From positions 62,001 through 126,000 of the forward strand of contig NZ_CP031124.1 in assembly GCF_003339525.1 (NCBI RefSeq): a stretch of 64,000 nucleotides of DNA, read 5' to 3'. This stretch comes from Ephemeroptericola cinctiostellae. GTDB lineage: Bacteria > Pseudomonadota > Gammaproteobacteria > Burkholderiales > Burkholderiaceae. A program made the position numbers and the translations under genes. Below, piece by piece: positions 52,419 to 64,000 of this stretch. Position 1 is the stretch's first letter. The number at the start of each line of letters is the position of its first letter. The notes below the pieces were generated by a model. That model was given only the letters and a program-made list of their open reading frames with translations. It was not told the origin of the DNA and searched no databases.

Positions 52419-54098
52419 TTAGAGGGGCGGATGGGCACTGGACTCAATGCTTTGCGCACGAATCAATGCTTCAGTGAGGTTGCCACACACATTTTCTGCA
52501 TGGATGTCTTTAAAGAAACCCGACCGTCGAATGATGGAAGCCGGTTGATCATTTAACTCACACAACACCAATACGGCATTTTGTCTAATTAAGTTTTTAT
52601 GCATCATGCGGATGATGTCCATCCCAGTGGTGTCGATGTTGATGACCTTACCCATGTCCAAAATCACCACGTTGGGCTGCGCGTTGAGGTTGACCAGTTG
52701 CGACTCCATTTTATTTGCCGCCCCAAAGAACAAGCTGCCAAACACACGAAAGGCCAAAATACGCGGTGTACCATCCTCTCGCGACAAGCCCTCAACACCA
52801 TAAAAATCCTCCAATGGAATCCGTTCGATATGGGTTAAATCAGACATGCGGTAAATAAAAAACAAACTGGCCAACACCATGCCCAGCTCCACCGCCAAAG
52901 TCAAATCAAACACCACCGTCACAAAGAAGGTGCTCAGCAACACACTGCGATAAGGGGTTGAATAACGTTTCAACTCTTTAAACGCATGCCATTCGCCCAT
53001 ATTCAACGAAACCACCACCACAATCGCAGACAATGTCGCCAATGGAATGCTGCTCGCCAACGGCGCCAATGCCAACACCACCGCCAATAAGACCAACGCA
53101 TGAACCATCCCCGCAATGGGCGTGCGCCCACCTGTTTTGACATTGGTCGCTGTTCGTGCAATTGCACCCGTGGCTGCAAAACCACCAAACAAGGGGGCAA
53201 TGCAATTGGCCACACCTTGCGCCATCAACTCCTGATTGGGGTCATGACGATCGTCAATCAACCCATCGGCCACCCGTGCCGACAACAACGATTCGATCGC
53301 TCCCAACAATGCAATGGTGAGCGCTGGTGAAATGAGTTGCCCCATTAAGGACAGATCCAAAGTTGGAAAACTCAGAGAGGGAATGTTGTGAGGAATCCCG
53401 CCAAAACGAGAACCAATTGTTTCAACAGGCCAATGCATCCACGATGTCACAGCAGTCATGACGACCAACACCGCCAATGGCGCTGGTGCATGGCGCATCC
53501 ACTCAAAACGGCGTGCCCCACGACTCCAGACAAGTAAAAGCAACAATGACACAACAGACACAAGCACCGTCGGCACATCCAATGTGTTTAAATGGAAAAA
53601 AAGGCTTTTAATTTTGGCAAAAAACTCACCCGGCAGTTGCTCAATATTCAAGCCTAGAAAATCTTTAATTTGAGATAAAAAGATCACCACCGCAATGCCA
53701 TTGGTGAAGCCAATCACCACAGACACAGGAATGAAACGGATGAGGTTTCCCAAGCGAAAAAACCCCATCGCCAACAGCATCAAGCCCGCCATCATGGTGG
53801 CAATCAATAGATTTTGCACGCCATACTGCACAACAATGCCATACACAATCGGAATGAAAGCCCCTGTTGGGCCGCCAATTTGAACCCGCGAACCGCCCAA
53901 TGTCGAGATGATGAAACCTGCCACAATCGCTGTCCAAATCCCAGCCGTGGGGCTCATGCCCGACGCAATCGCAAAAGCCATCGCCAGCGGTAAAGCGAGC
54001 ACACCCACTGTGATGCCCGCCGATACATCGGACAGCAACATGCTTGTGTTGTAATTGCCGAGACAATCCAACAACTTTGGACGAAAATGGATTCTCAT
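52419..54098 (-). CDS. SulP family anion transporter with STAS domain
   Basis: This 559-aa inner-membrane transporter of the SLC26/SulP family has about 12-14 hydrophobic segments. The signature GVLALPLAMAFAIASGMSPT is near the N-terminus and LLGAIESLLSARVADGLIDD in the middle. A cytoplasmic STAS domain (from about 440) includes PNVVILDMGKVINIDTTGMD. Substrates in the family include sulfate, bicarbonate and dicarboxylates; this one cannot be told from sequence. There is no nearby carbonic anhydrase or sulfate gene. Confidence 0.9.
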   Translation of the reverse strand: MRIHFRPKLLDCLGNYNTSMLLSDVSAGITVGVLALPLAMAFAIASGMSPTAGIWTAIVAGFIISTLGGSRVQIGGPTGAFIPIVYGIVVQYGVQNLLIATMMAGLMLLAMGFFRLGNLIRFIPVSVVIGFTNGIAVVIFLSQIKDFLGLNIEQLPGEFFAKIKSLFFHLNTLDVPTVLVSVVSLLLLLVWSRGARRFEWMRHAPAPLAVLVVMTAVTSWMHWPVETIGSRFGGIPHNIPSLSFPTLDLSLMGQLISPALTIALLGAIESLLSARVADGLIDDRHDPNQELMAQGVANCIAPLFGGFAATGAIARTATNVKTGGRTPIAGMVHALVLLAVVLALAPLASSIPLATLSAIVVVVSLNMGEWHAFKELKRYSTPYRSVLLSTFFVTVVFDLTLAVELGMVLASLFFIYRMSDLTHIERIPLEDFYGVEGLSREDGTPRILAFRVFGSLFFGAANKMESQLVNLNAQPNVVILDMGKVINIDTTGMDIIRMMHKNLIRQNAVLVLCELNDQPASIIRRSGFFKDIHAENVCGNLTEALIRAQSIESSAHPPL

Positions 54099-54306
54099 TG
54101 CTTGCCTCTTTATTTTTTATAACGAAACCCGTCAATCATCGGTTGTTTTTATGTGCACATTTATTTGGATTTTTTAGATGTCGAGCCCGTTCTCCAATCA
54201 AAACCCCCTGAGCTCAAACACATGCAAGAAAGGTTTGACCCATACTGAAGCCAGCCCTATTGTGCAACCCATCACAAGCGAGCGAAACATTGGAAGAATT
54301 CATGAT

Positions 54307-54340
54307 ACAAAAAACCCGCATCCAAGATGCGGGTTTTTTT
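54307..54340 (-). terminator. intrinsic terminator of rpoBC
   Basis: AAAAACCCGCATC/GATGCGGGTTTTT around CAA is followed by TTTTTT on both strands. It lies 38 bp after the rpoC stop and ends the rpoBC transcript. It is likely to work in both directions. Confidence 0.93.
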
Positions 54341-54377
54341 ATTAACAATTCAAACACTTGTCAAATGGATGTCAACA

Positions 54378-57300
54378 TCACTCCGCTGACGGTGTTTGCG
54401 TGAAGTCCATGACATCGCCATCGCCTTCAACCGCAAAGGCTGGGGCGTCATCGAAAATCGCGGCTTCTTGCTGCGCACGGTTCTGATCATGCGTTTTTTT
54501 GTTCGCACGTGCACGATGGAAAGCCAAACCCGTACCCGCTGGAATCAAACGACCCACGATGACATTTTCTTTCAAGCCACGCAGTTCATCGCGTTTGCCC
54601 ATGATCGCCGCTTCAGTCAAGACACGTGTGGTTTCTTGGAACGATGCCGCAGAGATGAACGAATCGGTCGACAACGATGCTTTGGTGATACCCAACAAGA
54701 CATTGCTGTAAGTTGCGGGTTGTTTCTCCGCAGCCACCATGCGTTCATTCTCGATCAACATTTCAGAACGCTCAACCTGCTCACCTGGAATGAACTTGGT
54801 GTCGCCCGCATCAACGATTTGGACACGACGCAACATCTGACGCACAATCACTTCAATGTGCTTGTCATTGATTTTCACGCCTTGCAAGCGATACACGTCC
54901 TGAACTTCGTCGACAATGTAAGTCGCCAAAGCTTCGATACCCAACAAACGCAAAATGTCTTGTGGATCGGCGGGGCCTTCAATGATGACCTCACCTTTGT
55001 TGACCACTTGACCATCATGCACAGACAAATGCTTGTCTTTGGCAATCAAGAACTCATGGCTGCCACCGTCAAGGTCAGTGATGACCAGACGTTGTTTGCC
55101 ACGGGTTTCTTTACCAAAGGTCACCGTACCTGTGACTTCGGCCAACATGCCCGCGTCTTTTGGTGAACGTGCTTCGAACAACTCGGCCACACGTGGGAGA
55201 CCACCGGTAATGTCACGGGTTTTTTGCGATTCCATTGGAATACGCGCCAACACCTCGCCTTTACCCACTTCTTGGCCATCGCGCACCATGATCAACGCGC
55301 CGATTTGGAAACCAATCGTCACAGGATGTTCCGTACCTGGGATTTTCACTTCTTCACCCAATTCATTCAACAATTTCACTTGTGGACGAACGGTTTTAGA
55401 GGTTGAAGAACCACGGCGCTTCGGATCAATCGCCACCAAAGTCGCCAAACCAGTCACTTCATCAATTTGACGGGCAACAGTGACACCTTCTTCGACATTT
55501 TCAAATTTCAAACGACCGGCGTACTCGGTAATCACAGGTCGGGTCAACGGATCCCATGTCGCCAATTGTGTGCCCGCTTTAATTTGCGCACCATCAACGA
55601 ACAACAAAATCGCACCGTAAGGCACTTTATGGCGTTCGCGCTCACGACCGTAATCATCAGCGATGATGATTTCACCTGAACGAGAAATCACGATTTGCTC
55701 GCCTTTGGTGTTGGTCACATAACGCATGGTGTTGGTGAAACGCAAAATACCGTTTGATTTGGCTTCAACGCTAGACACCACCGCTTGACGCGATGCTGCA
55801 CCACCAATGTGGAAGGTACGCATGGTCAACTGAGTACCAGGCTCACCAATCGATTGCGCTGCGATCACACCCACAGCCTCACCTTTGTTGACCAAACCGC
55901 CACGACCGAGGTCACGGCCATAACATTTCGCACACAAACCATAACGCGTGTCGCATGACAACGGCGTGCGGACTTTGACCTCATCGATGCCCAATTTTTC
56001 GATCAATTCAACTTGATCTTCTTCGAGCATCGTACCGACTTCAAACACCGTTTCTTGGGTTTCAGGGTTGATCACATCGGCCACCACCACACGACCCAAA
56101 ATGCGCTCACGCAACGCTTCGATGACTTCACCACCCTCAACGAGGGCTTTCATGGCCACGCCATTCGATGTACCGCAATCGTCCTCAACCACAACCAAAT
56201 CTTGTGTCACGTCAACCAAACGACGGGTCAAGTAACCCGAGTTCGCTGTTTTCAATGCCGTATCGGCCAAACCTTTACGTGCACCGTGGGTTGAAATAAA
56301 GTATTGAGAAACGTTCAAACCTTCGCGGAAGTTCGCCGTGATCGGCGTTTCAATGATCGAACCATCTGGCTTGGCCATCAGACCACGCATACCCGCGAGC
56401 TGACGAATCTGCGCTGCTGAACCACGCGCCCCTGAGTCGGCCATCATGTAAATCGCGTTGAACGATTCTTCACGGGTTTCATTGCCATGACGGTCCAACA
56501 CAGGATCCGTCGACAAATGTTCCATCATCGCTTTACCGACTTGATCACCGGCACGACCCCAAATGTCAATCACTTTATTGTAACGTTCGCCTGAAGTCAC
56601 CAAACCAGAAGAATACTGCTGTTCGATTTCTTTCACTTCTTTCGAAGCAGCAGCAATCAAACCTTCTTTGGCGGCTGGAATCAACATGTCGTCCACACAA
56701 ATTGAAATACCTGCACGGGTCGCCAAGCTGAAACCGTTTTCTTTCAAGCGGTCAGCAAACAATACAGTTTCGTTCAAACCACATTTACGGAAAACCAAAG
56801 TAATCAATTTAGAGATTTCTTTTTTCTTCAGCGTTTTGTTCATGATTTCGAACGACAAACCTGCTGGCAAAATTTCTGACAAGAACGCACGACCCACCGT
56901 CGTTTCATAACGTTTCATGCGTGTGGTGCGCTCGCCCGTTTCTTTGTCAATGTCGACTTCAGTGATGCGCACAGTGATGCGTGTGGTCAACGCCAATTCG
57001 CCCGCTTGATACGCACGACGGACTTCATTCACGTCAGCACAGAACATGCCTTCGCCGATGCCGTTGGTTTTCGCACGGGTGGCGTAGTACAGACCCAAGA
57101 CGATATCTTGAGACGGCACAATCGATGGTTCGCCTGATGCGGGGAACATGATGTTATTCGATGCCAACATCAATGTGCGCGCTTCAGTTTGCGCTTCGAT
57201 CGACAAAGGCACGTGAACCGCCATTTGGTCACCGTCAAAGTCGGCATTAAAGGCCGCACAAACGAGTGGATGCAATTGAATGGCTTTGCCTTCAATCAAC

Positions 57301-58619
57301 ACCGGTTCAAACGCTTGAATACCCAAGCGGTGAAGCGTTGGCGCACGGTTCAACATGACCGGATGCTCACGGATCACATCTTCCAAGATGTCCCAAACCA
57401 CTGGCTCTTGCATTTCAACCATGCGTTTTGCAGATTTGATGGTGTTCGCCAAACCTTGAACTTCAAGTTTGTTATAAATGAAGGGTTTGAACAATTCCAA
57501 AGCCATTAATTTTGGTAAACCGCACTGGTGCAATTTCAGCTGTGGACCGACCACAATCACCGAACGACCGGAGTAATCCACACGTTTACCCAACAAGTTT
57601 TGACGGAAACGACCGCCCTTACCTTTGATCATGTCGGCCAAAGATTTGAGCGCACGCTTGTTCGCGCCCGCCATCGCTTTACCGCGGCGACCGTTATCAA
57701 GCAAGCTATCAACCGCTTCTTGCAACATGCGTTTTTCGTTACGCGTGATGATTTCAGGCGCGCGCAACTCCAACAAGCGTTTCAAACGGTTGTTACGGTT
57801 GATCACACGACGGTACAAATCGTTCAAATCAGAAGTGGCAAAACGGCCACCATCCAATGGCACCAATGGACGCAAATCAGGTGGCAAGACAGGCAACACT
57901 TCCATTACCATCCATTCAGGACGAATGCCTGAACGTTGGAACGCTTCAAGAATCTTCAAGCGTTTGGCGATTTTTTTGATTTTCGCATCAGACGATGTCG
58001 CTTGCAGCTCAGCGCGCAAGCGTTCGATGTCCGCTGGCGTGTCCAAGTTTTGCAACAACTCACGGATGCCTTCTGCGCCCATCAGTGCACGGAACTCATC
58101 GCCGTACTCTTCAGTTTTGGCGTAGAAGTCGTCTTCCGTCATGATTTGGCAACGTTTGAGCGGCGTCATGCCAGGCTCAATCACGACATAGGCTTCAAAA
58201 TACAACACACGTTCGATGTCACGCAATGTCATGTCCAGCACCATACCCAAGCGAGATGGCAATGATTTCAAGAACCAAATGTGCGACACAGGCGCCGCCA
58301 GTTCGATGTGACCCATGCGTTCACGACGTACTTTGGTCAACGTCACTTCAACGCCACAACGCTCGCAAATCACGCCACGGTGCTTCAAGCGTTTGTATTT
58401 GCCACACAAGCATTCATAATCTTTGATCGGGCCGAAAATTTTCGCGCAAAACAAACCATCACGTTCAGGTTTAAACGTGCGGTAGTTGATGGTTTCAGGC
58501 TTTTTGACTTCGCCAAAAGACCATGAGCGGATTTTTTCAGGCGACGCCAAGCCGACTTTGATGGCCTCAAAGTTTTCATCGGGTTGGACTTGTTTAAATA
58601 AGTCGAGCAATGCTTTCAT
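54378..58619 (-). CDS. rpoC: RNA polymerase beta' subunit
   Basis: RpoC (1413 aa) forms the catalytic core of RNA polymerase with RpoB. The N-terminal zinc site ([19 protein letters not shown]), the catalytic [34 protein letters not shown] (bridge/trigger region) and a second zinc site ([13 protein letters not shown]) are present. The ATG at 58619 ([12 protein letters not shown]) is the family start; a frame seven codons longer is not supported. It is 121 bp from rpoB with an imperfect hairpin between. Confidence 0.98.
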   Translation of the reverse strand: MKALLDLFKQVQPDENFEAIKVGLASPEKIRSWSFGEVKKPETINYRTFKPERDGLFCAKIFGPIKDYECLCGKYKRLKHRGVICERCGVEVTLTKVRRERMGHIELAAPVSHIWFLKSLPSRLGMVLDMTLRDIERVLYFEAYVVIEPGMTPLKRCQIMTEDDFYAKTEEYGDEFRALMGAEGIRELLQNLDTPADIERLRAELQATSSDAKIKKIAKRLKILEAFQRSGIRPEWMVMEVLPVLPPDLRPLVPLDGGRFATSDLNDLYRRVINRNNRLKRLLELRAPEIITRNEKRMLQEAVDSLLDNGRRGKAMAGANKRALKSLADMIKGKGGRFRQNLLGKRVDYSGRSVIVVGPQLKLHQCGLPKLMALELFKPFIYNKLEVQGLANTIKSAKRMVEMQEPVVWDILEDVIREHPVMLNRAPTLHRLGIQAFEPVLIEGKAIQLHPLVCAAFNADFDGDQMAVHVPLSIEAQTEARTLMLASNNIMFPASGEPSIVPSQDIVLGLYYATRAKTNGIGEGMFCADVNEVRRAYQAGELALTTRITVRITEVDIDKETGERTTRMKRYETTVGRAFLSEILPAGLSFEIMNKTLKKKEISKLITLVFRKCGLNETVLFADRLKENGFSLATRAGISICVDDMLIPAAKEGLIAAASKEVKEIEQQYSSGLVTSGERYNKVIDIWGRAGDQVGKAMMEHLSTDPVLDRHGNETREESFNAIYMMADSGARGSAAQIRQLAGMRGLMAKPDGSIIETPITANFREGLNVSQYFISTHGARKGLADTALKTANSGYLTRRLVDVTQDLVVVEDDCGTSNGVAMKALVEGGEVIEALRERILGRVVVADVINPETQETVFEVGTMLEEDQVELIEKLGIDEVKVRTPLSCDTRYGLCAKCYGRDLGRGGLVNKGEAVGVIAAQSIGEPGTQLTMRTFHIGGAASRQAVVSSVEAKSNGILRFTNTMRYVTNTKGEQIVISRSGEIIIADDYGRERERHKVPYGAILLFVDGAQIKAGTQLATWDPLTRPVITEYAGRLKFENVEEGVTVARQIDEVTGLATLVAIDPKRRGSSTSKTVRPQVKLLNELGEEVKIPGTEHPVTIGFQIGALIMVRDGQEVGKGEVLARIPMESQKTRDITGGLPRVAELFEARSPKDAGMLAEVTGTVTFGKETRGKQRLVITDLDGGSHEFLIAKDKHLSVHDGQVVNKGEVIIEGPADPQDILRLLGIEALATYIVDEVQDVYRLQGVKINDKHIEVIVRQMLRRVQIVDAGDTKFIPGEQVERSEMLIENERMVAAEKQPATYSNVLLGITKASLSTDSFISAASFQETTRVLTEAAIMGKRDELRGLKENVIVGRLIPAGTGLAFHRARANKKTHDQNRAQQEAAIFDDAPAFAVEGDGDVMDFTQTPSAE

Positions 58620-58681
58620 AATCTCAAGCTCCATAAACATTCAAAAAAAGTAAACAACCACTTTTTTTGATTTTAATTTAG

Positions 58682-58712
58682 AGATTTTGCGCGGACAAGC
58701 CGCACAAAATCT
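58682..58712 (-). other. imperfect hairpin between rpoB and rpoC
   Basis: Arms at 58682-58694 and 58700-58712 pair over 12 of 13 bases (ATTTTG-GCGG) around ACAAG. There is no U-run. It shares ATTTTGCGCGGA with the hairpin before nuoA. It may be an mRNA processing or stability element. Confidence 0.5.
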
Positions 58713-58740
58713 GATTTCAATTCACGTAACAATTCTGCAA

Positions 58741-61700
58741 TCAAACACGTTCGAGGTCAATATCAACGCCCAGTGAGCGGATCTCTTTAACCAACACATT
58801 GAATGACTCAGGCATGCCTGGATCGATCTCATGTTCGCCTTTGACCAAGCTGTCATACATTTTGGTACGGCCGTTGATGTCATCCGACTTGACCGTCAAC
58901 ATCTCTTGCAAGATGTATGAGGCGCCGTATGCTTCAAGTGCCCACACCTCCATCTCACCGAAACGCTGACCACCAAACTGCGCTTTACCGCCGAGTGGCT
59001 GTTGCGTCACCAAGCTGTATGGACCGGTTGAACGTGCATGCATCTTGTCGTCCACCAAATGGTGAAGTTTCAGGATGTGCATGTAACCGACCGTGACATG
59101 ACGCTCAAACGCTTCACCCGTGCGACCATCATACAAACGCACCTGAGTTTTCGTGGGTGTAAAGCCACGCAAAGCGGTCGCGGGATCGTCGTCAGGGAAG
59201 GCCAAATCGAGCATGCGACGAATTTCTTTTTCAGAAGCACCGTCAAACACAGGGGTTGCAAATGGCACGCCTTTTTTCAAATTGTGCGCCAAAGCCATGA
59301 TTTCATCGTCAGAGAAGGAGTTCAAATCTTCTTTTTGACCTGAGCCATTGTAGATTTTGTCCAAAAACTCACGCATTTTTTCGACTTTGACTTGTTCAGC
59401 CATCATCTTGTCAATGCGCCAGCCCAAACCTTTGGCCGCCCAACCCAAATGCACTTCCAACACCTGACCCACGTTCATGCGCGAAGGCACACCCAATGGG
59501 TTCAACAAAATGTCAACAGGCGTGCCATCGGCCAAATGCGGCATGTCTTCGATCGGCAAAATGCGTGAAACCACACCTTTGTTACCGTGACGACCCGCCA
59601 TTTTGTCACCTGGCTGCAAACGACGTTTAACCGCAAGGTAAACCTTAACCATTTTGATCACGCCTGCTTGCAGGTCATCACCTTGGGTTAACTTCTTACG
59701 TTTTTCTTCGAATGCACTGTTGAACTGTGCACGTTTTTGTTCGAGTGAATCACGTACGGCTTCCATTGCTTTGGCCGCATCTTCATCCGCCAAGCGGATG
59801 TCAAACCATTTATATTTGTCAGCCAAATCATGTAAATACTCAGCAGTGATGGTCGCGCCTTTGGCCAACTTGTTCGGGCCACCGTTGACCATTTTATTGA
59901 TCAACATTTTTTCCAAACGGATGAAGGCATCGCCTTCAACAATGCGCATTTGGTCATTCAAATCATGGCGATAGCTGTTCAAGTCCGATTGAATGATCGA
60001 CTCAGCACGTGCATCACGTGGCGTGCCTTCACGCGTGAAGACTTGCACATCAATCACGGTACCGGTTGTACCACCAGGTACGCGCAATGAGGTGTCTTTC
60101 ACATCAGAAGCTTTTTCACCGAAAATCGCGCGCAAGAGCTTTTCTTCAGGCGTGAGTTGCGTTTCACCTTTTGGTGTCACTTTACCCACCAACACGTCAC
60201 CGGCCGACACTTCTGCACCAATGTAAATGATGCCAGAATCATCCAAACGGTTCAGTTGCAATTCAGCCAAGTTTGAAATGTCACGGGTGATGTCTTCTGC
60301 ACCCAACTTGGTGTCACGCGCCACAACGGTCAACTCTTCAATGTGAATTGAAGTGTAACGGTCATCGGCCACCACACGCTCAGAAATCAAAATCGAATCT
60401 TCGAAGTTGTAACCATTCCAAGGCATGAAGGCGACCATCATGTTTTGACCCAAAGCCAGCTCACCCAAGTCCGTCGATGCGCCGTCGGCGATCACGTCAC
60501 CGCGTGCCACAAAGTCACCTTTTTTAACGATGGGACGTTGGTTGATGTTGGTGTTTTGGTTTGAACGGGTGTATTTGATCATGTTGTAAATATCAACACC
60601 GACCTCACCCGCTACCGCTTCATCATCATTCACACGAATCACGATGCGGTTCGCATCGATGTGATCAACGACACCACCACGCAAAGCTTGAACTGCGGTG
60701 CCCGAGTCAACGGCTACGGTGCGTTCAATGCCCGTACCGACCACTGCTTTTTCAGCACGCAAACAAGGCACGGCTTGACGTTGCATGTTTGAACCCATCA
60801 ATGCACGGTTCGCATCATCGTGTTCAAGGAAAGGAATCAACGATGCCGCTGCAGAAACAATTTGCGATGGCGCAACGTCCATGTATTGCACGCGTTCTGG
60901 CGACACAAGCAATGTTTCACCCGATTCACGCGCAGAGACCAACTCATCGGTCAACAAGCCATTTTCAGCCACAGTCGCATTCGCCTGTGCAATGACGTAT
61001 TTACCTTCTTCGATCGCAGACAAATAGTCGATGGTGTCTGATACTTTACTGTCAGACACGCGACGGTATGGCGTTTCGATGAAGCCGTATTCGTTCAAAC
61101 GGGCATAAATCGCCATCGAGTTGATCAAACCAATGTTTGGTCCCTCTGGTGTTTCAATCGGGCACACGCGGCCATAATGCGTTGGATGCACGTCGCGCAC
61201 CTCAAAGCCTGCACGTTCACGCGTCAAACCACCAGGGCCCAATGCAGAAATACGGCGTTTGTGTGTGATTTCAGACAATGGATTGGTTTGATCCATAAAC
61301 TGAGACAACTGTGATGAACCGAAAAACTCTTTAATCGCCGAAGAAATCGGTTTAGAGTTGATCAAATCATGCGGCAACAAACCTTCAGACTCCGCTTGCG
61401 CCAAACGTTCTTTGACCGCACGCTCTACACGCGCCAAGCCAGAACGGAATTGGTTTTCAGTCAATTCACCCACACAACGGACACGGCGATTACCCAAGTG
61501 ATCGATGTCATCCACCTCACCTTTGCCATTGCGCAAATCCACAAGGGTTTCGATCACATTCAAGATATCCGTATTGTCCAACACCATTGAACCTTCGTCA
61601 GAATCACGGCTCAAACGGCGGTTAAACTTCATACGACCCACGCGTGACAAATCATACGCGTCTGGATTGTAGAACAAACGGTGGAACAAAGCCTCAACCG

Positions 61701-62865
61701 CCTCTTCGGTCGGTGGCTCACCAGGACGCATCATGCGGTAAATCGCGATGCGCGCCGCATTTTGATCCGCTGTATCATCCAAACGCAAAGAGTTTGAAAT
61801 GAACGCGCCATGATCCAATTCATTGGTGTACAAAGTGTCCACAGACGCGATGCCAGCCATACGCAGTTTTTTGAGTAAATCTTCGGTCAACTCGGCATTG
61901 GCATTGGCAATCACTTCGCCCGTATCGCGGTCAATGATGTTTTTCGCCACCACCAAGCCCAACAAATAATCTTCAGGCACCACGATTTCTTTGAGGCCAG
62001 ATTTTTCGATGTCACGAATGTGCTTGCCTGTGATGCGCTTGTCGCGTGCCACGAGGACATTGCCCGATTTATCAATGATATCAAAACGTGCCACTTCACC
62101 ACGCAAGCGCTCAGGCGCCACGTCAATGTAACCACCCTCAACAGACAACTTAACAGGTACAAATTCAAAGAAGTTTTCGAGAATTTGTTCTGGTGTCATG
62201 CCAATCGCTTTAAGCAAAATGGTCACAGACATTTTACGGCGACGATCCACACGGAAATACAAAATGTCTTTGACATCAAACTCAAAATCCAACCATGAAC
62301 CACGGTAAGGGATGATGCGAGCAGAAAACAGCAATTTACCTGAGCTGTGTGTTTTACCTTTATCATGCTCAAAGAACACGCCAGGTGAACGGTGCAACTG
62401 AGACACAATCACACGCTCCGTACCGTTGATCACGAACGAACCTGTATTGGTCATCAAAGGCATTTCGCCCATGTAGACTTCTTGCTCTTTAATTTCTTTA
62501 ATGGTGGGTTTTGATGCTTCTTTATCCATCAACACCAAACGCACTTTGGCGCGCAAAGAGGAGCAATACGTCAAACCACGCTGTTGGCATTCTTTCACAT
62601 CAAAAATGGGATCAGCCAACTGATAACCGACAAACTCCAAACGTGCCATGCCATTGTGCGATTCAATCGGAAAAATCGATGTGAATGCAGCTTGCAGGCC
62701 TGTATTGGTGCGTTTATCAGTTGCTACATTTGCTTGTAAAAAATCATAGAATGAGCGCAATTGCGTTTCGAGCAAGTAAGGCACTTCTTGCACAACTTCG
62801 CGCTTGGCAAAGTTTTTACGAACACGCATTTTCTCGGTGAATGAATAAGTTTGGGCCTTCGCCAT
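58741..62865 (-). CDS. rpoB: RNA polymerase beta subunit
   Basis: RpoB (1374 aa) is complete: [20 protein letters not shown] at the start, the rifampicin region ([40 protein letters not shown]), [20 protein letters not shown] and the C-terminal [19 protein letters not shown] segment. In the rifampicin region the usual sensitive residues Q-D-H-R-S are all kept, so no resistance mutation is seen. The start has TTGGAG upstream. Its own promoter follows the rplL terminator. Confidence 0.98.
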   Translation of the reverse strand: MAKAQTYSFTEKMRVRKNFAKREVVQEVPYLLETQLRSFYDFLQANVATDKRTNTGLQAAFTSIFPIESHNGMARLEFVGYQLADPIFDVKECQQRGLTYCSSLRAKVRLVLMDKEASKPTIKEIKEQEVYMGEMPLMTNTGSFVINGTERVIVSQLHRSPGVFFEHDKGKTHSSGKLLFSARIIPYRGSWLDFEFDVKDILYFRVDRRRKMSVTILLKAIGMTPEQILENFFEFVPVKLSVEGGYIDVAPERLRGEVARFDIIDKSGNVLVARDKRITGKHIRDIEKSGLKEIVVPEDYLLGLVVAKNIIDRDTGEVIANANAELTEDLLKKLRMAGIASVDTLYTNELDHGAFISNSLRLDDTADQNAARIAIYRMMRPGEPPTEEAVEALFHRLFYNPDAYDLSRVGRMKFNRRLSRDSDEGSMVLDNTDILNVIETLVDLRNGKGEVDDIDHLGNRRVRCVGELTENQFRSGLARVERAVKERLAQAESEGLLPHDLINSKPISSAIKEFFGSSQLSQFMDQTNPLSEITHKRRISALGPGGLTRERAGFEVRDVHPTHYGRVCPIETPEGPNIGLINSMAIYARLNEYGFIETPYRRVSDSKVSDTIDYLSAIEEGKYVIAQANATVAENGLLTDELVSARESGETLLVSPERVQYMDVAPSQIVSAAASLIPFLEHDDANRALMGSNMQRQAVPCLRAEKAVVGTGIERTVAVDSGTAVQALRGGVVDHIDANRIVIRVNDDEAVAGEVGVDIYNMIKYTRSNQNTNINQRPIVKKGDFVARGDVIADGASTDLGELALGQNMMVAFMPWNGYNFEDSILISERVVADDRYTSIHIEELTVVARDTKLGAEDITRDISNLAELQLNRLDDSGIIYIGAEVSAGDVLVGKVTPKGETQLTPEEKLLRAIFGEKASDVKDTSLRVPGGTTGTVIDVQVFTREGTPRDARAESIIQSDLNSYRHDLNDQMRIVEGDAFIRLEKMLINKMVNGGPNKLAKGATITAEYLHDLADKYKWFDIRLADEDAAKAMEAVRDSLEQKRAQFNSAFEEKRKKLTQGDDLQAGVIKMVKVYLAVKRRLQPGDKMAGRHGNKGVVSRILPIEDMPHLADGTPVDILLNPLGVPSRMNVGQVLEVHLGWAAKGLGWRIDKMMAEQVKVEKMREFLDKIYNGSGQKEDLNSFSDDEIMALAHNLKKGVPFATPVFDGASEKEIRRMLDLAFPDDDPATALRGFTPTKTQVRLYDGRTGEAFERHVTVGYMHILKLHHLVDDKMHARSTGPYSLVTQQPLGGKAQFGGQRFGEMEVWALEAYGASYILQEMLTVKSDDINGRTKMYDSLVKGEHEIDPGMPESFNVLVKEIRSLGVDIDLERV

Positions 62866-63205
62866 CACACACTCCAAAAGACGACATGATGTGTGCAAAC
62901 CATCCAACAGCACACAACACGACTAAAACGACACGGACGACCATAGGGGGATTTGGTGGTTGGCCACTACCAACCGCTGGCGGACAATACACATGCGCAT
63001 TGAATTGAAAAACGTTATATGAAAAAACGCTCGGCGAGCCTCTCTCTCGAAGCACTCACCCACAATGGACTGCACGCATATCCGACCAAATTTATTTTCT
63101 CGTCGTCGAGAAGAAAACAAACAAAAATGCACTCACCTATTCCCAGCAAATGCATTTATATTTAATTTCAAATCGAAACAAAGTTAAATTTTTAGACAGT
63201 CTGAA
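62866..63205. other. rpoB leader, no gene seen
   Basis: This is the about 340-bp leader from the promoter at 63206 to the rpoB ATG. It contains a GGTTGG/CCAACC hairpin near 62955-62975 and TTCTCG/CGAGAA near 63097-63112. No frame is supported. Such a long rpoB leader could allow RNA-level control. Confidence 0.5.
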
Positions 63206-63214
63206 ATTATACCA
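63206..63214 (-). promoter_or_regulatory. extended -10 promoter for rpoBC
   Basis: On the minus strand TGGTATAAT gives a perfect -10 (63211-63206) with the extended TGn motif. No convincing -35 lies at 17 nt; TTGATG is 22 nt away. It lies just after the rplL terminator and would let rpoBC be transcribed apart from rplJL. Confidence 0.6.
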
Positions 63215-63250
63215 TGCTTTTATGATTTCATTACATCAACTTTAACGCAA

Positions 63251-63282
63251 AAAAACTGGCAACATTGCTGTTGCCAGTTTTT
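63251..63282 (-). terminator. terminator/attenuator between rplL and rpoB
   Basis: A 14-bp perfect stem (AAAAACTGGCAACA/TGTTGCCAGTTTTT) with loop TTGC is followed on the minus strand by TTTTTTTG. It lies 16 bp after the rplL stop. In enterobacteria an attenuator at this place lets only part of the transcripts enter rpoBC, and the same is likely here. Confidence 0.9.
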
Positions 63283-63298
63283 GAAACCCAGTAAAAAA

Positions 63299-63670
63299 TT
63301 ACTTGAGTTCTGCTTTCGCGCCAGCTTCTTCCAATTTTGCTTTAGCAGCTTCTGCATCAGCTTTTGGAGCAGCTTCTTTAACAGTTTTTGGTGCGCCATC
63401 AACGAGGTCTTTAGCTTCTTTCAAGCCCAAACCAGTGATTTCACGAACTGCTTTAATGACGCTGACTTTATTTGCGCCAACTTCAGTCAACACAACATCA
63501 AAATCAGTTTTTTCTTCGGCTGCAGCAGCTGCGCCGCCTGCAGGGCCAGCAACAGCAACAGCTGCAGCAGAAACGCCAAATTTTTCTTCGAATGCCGATA
63601 CCAAGTCATTCAAATCCATTACAGACATTGCACTTACTGCTTCTAAGATGTCGTCTTTAGTGATAGCCAT
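63299..63670 (-). CDS. rplL: 50S ribosomal protein L7/L12
   Basis: L7/L12 (123 aa) forms the ribosomal stalk that recruits translation factors. The N-terminal dimerisation part ([20 protein letters not shown]), an Ala/Gly hinge ([20 protein letters not shown]) and the C-terminal factor-binding domain ([34 protein letters not shown]) are complete. AGGAG lies 8 nt before the ATG. It follows rplJ by 91 bp. Confidence 0.97.
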   Translation of the reverse strand: MAITKDDILEAVSAMSVMDLNDLVSAFEEKFGVSAAAVAVAGPAGGAAAAAEEKTDFDVVLTEVGANKVSVIKAVREITGLGLKEAKDLVDGAPKTVKEAAPKADAEAAKAKLEEAGAKAELK

Positions 63671-63761
63671 TTAAAACTCCTAACAATCGGTTCTTTGAAC
63701 CGCAAATATTTAATGTGAGATCACGCCGCACGCAAAGCGAGGCGTAAATCAAATCGTGAAA

Positions 63762-64000
63762 TTAAGCTGCTTCTGACTTCTGTGCTGCTACAGCGGCCAA
63801 AGCGCGCGCCATACCTGCCACAGGTGCTTTCATTACGTATGCCAACTTCGACAACAACTCTTCGCGAGAAGGGATGCTTGCCAACGCTTTAATGCCAGCT
63901 TGATCGAGCAATTTGCCGTTGTAAACGCCAGCTTTCAAGATCAATTTATCATTGGTTTTAGCAAAGTCATTCAAGACTTTAGCGGCAGCAACAGCATCTT
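63762..64000 (-). CDS. rplJ: 50S ribosomal protein L10, C-terminal part (cut by window edge)
   Basis: The last 79 residues of L10 are visible, entering from the window edge with [20 protein letters not shown], then [20 protein letters not shown] and [21 protein letters not shown]10 anchors the L7/L12 dimers. The Ala-rich C-terminus ([12 protein letters not shown]) is the L12-binding end. The start lies outside the window. Confidence 0.95.
   Translation of the reverse strand, partial: DAVAAAKVLNDFAKTNDKLILKAGVYNGKLLDQAGIKALASIPSREELLSKLAYVMKAPVAGMARALAAVAAQKSEAA

Noticed and set aside
54396..55166. Long open frame antisense to rpoC (and similar ones opposite rpoB, ubiB and the 8-kb genes)
   Set aside because: It lies entirely opposite a well-supported gene, has no family features and a His/Phe/Gln-rich composition typical of mirrored codons.

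Overview
The window comes from a betaproteobacterium, most likely a Burkholderiales member with an unusually modest GC content. The main evidence is the gene order NAD(P)H quinone oxidoreductase - tpiA - secG - tRNA-Leu - nuoABCDEFG. Other support is the ribBX-ribH-nusB-thiL-pgpA-pncC chain, a pyruvate dehydrogenase whose E3 carries its own lipoyl domain, and the rplJL-rpoBC block. I cannot assign a genus. Nearly all genes are on the minus strand, so transcription runs from high to low coordinates. The plus-strand genes are the IS transposase, purU, hxlR, ridA, one lipoprotein gene and possibly one small ORF.

Layout from low to high coordinates: (1) 1-8.8 kb: respiratory complex I genes (nuoG cut by the window edge), tRNA-Leu(GAG), secG, tpiA behind a strong sigma70 promoter, a quinone oxidoreductase and a DUF2238 membrane protein. 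(2) 8.9-14.2 kb: lipoprotein, YkgJ-like protein, pncC, pgpA, thiL, nusB, ribH and a RibB with a degenerate RibA-like domain. (3) 14.4-16.6 kb: an orphan 748-residue membrane protein. (4) 17-21.6 kb: an ECF sigma factor, a short zinc-motif anti-sigma factor, two bufferin-type precursors, the MNIO maturase BufB, its partner BufC and DoxX. (5) 21.7-34.9 kb: envelope and quinone genes (comEA-like, lapB, two lapA-like genes, glmS, a two-component system, glmU, ubiB, ubiJ, ubiE), then purU and a UPF0178 gene. (6) 35-44 kb: an accessory stretch with two tandem cytochrome b562-like genes, a complete IS1595/IS1016-type element, a lipoprotein, DUF1398, pirin, DUF896, HxlR, a hydrolase-Sel1 lipoprotein, a membrane protein and an orphan secreted protein. 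(7) 44-51.7 kb: the pyruvate dehydrogenase complex (aceE, aceF, lpdA) with monooxygenase-like, GST and GFA genes between its subunits. (8) 52-54 kb: ridA and a SulP transporter. (9) 54.4-64 kb: rpoC, rpoB, rplL and the end of rplJ.

The most interesting region is 17.3-21.6 kb. It reads as a self-contained, sigma-controlled metal-handling system. The sigma/anti-sigma pair would switch on two small secreted cysteine peptides, which BufB/BufC would modify. One peptide (81 aa) has the usual form. The other (154 aa) carries an extra tail with 16 Met and 7 His, which suggests copper binding. An intrinsic terminator between the precursor and maturase genes would keep peptide output above enzyme output. 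Other points worth a look are the two-component system between glmU and glmS with a shared upstream motif, the tandem b562-like genes next to an IS, and a 28-nt terminator hairpin found twice, 9 kb apart.
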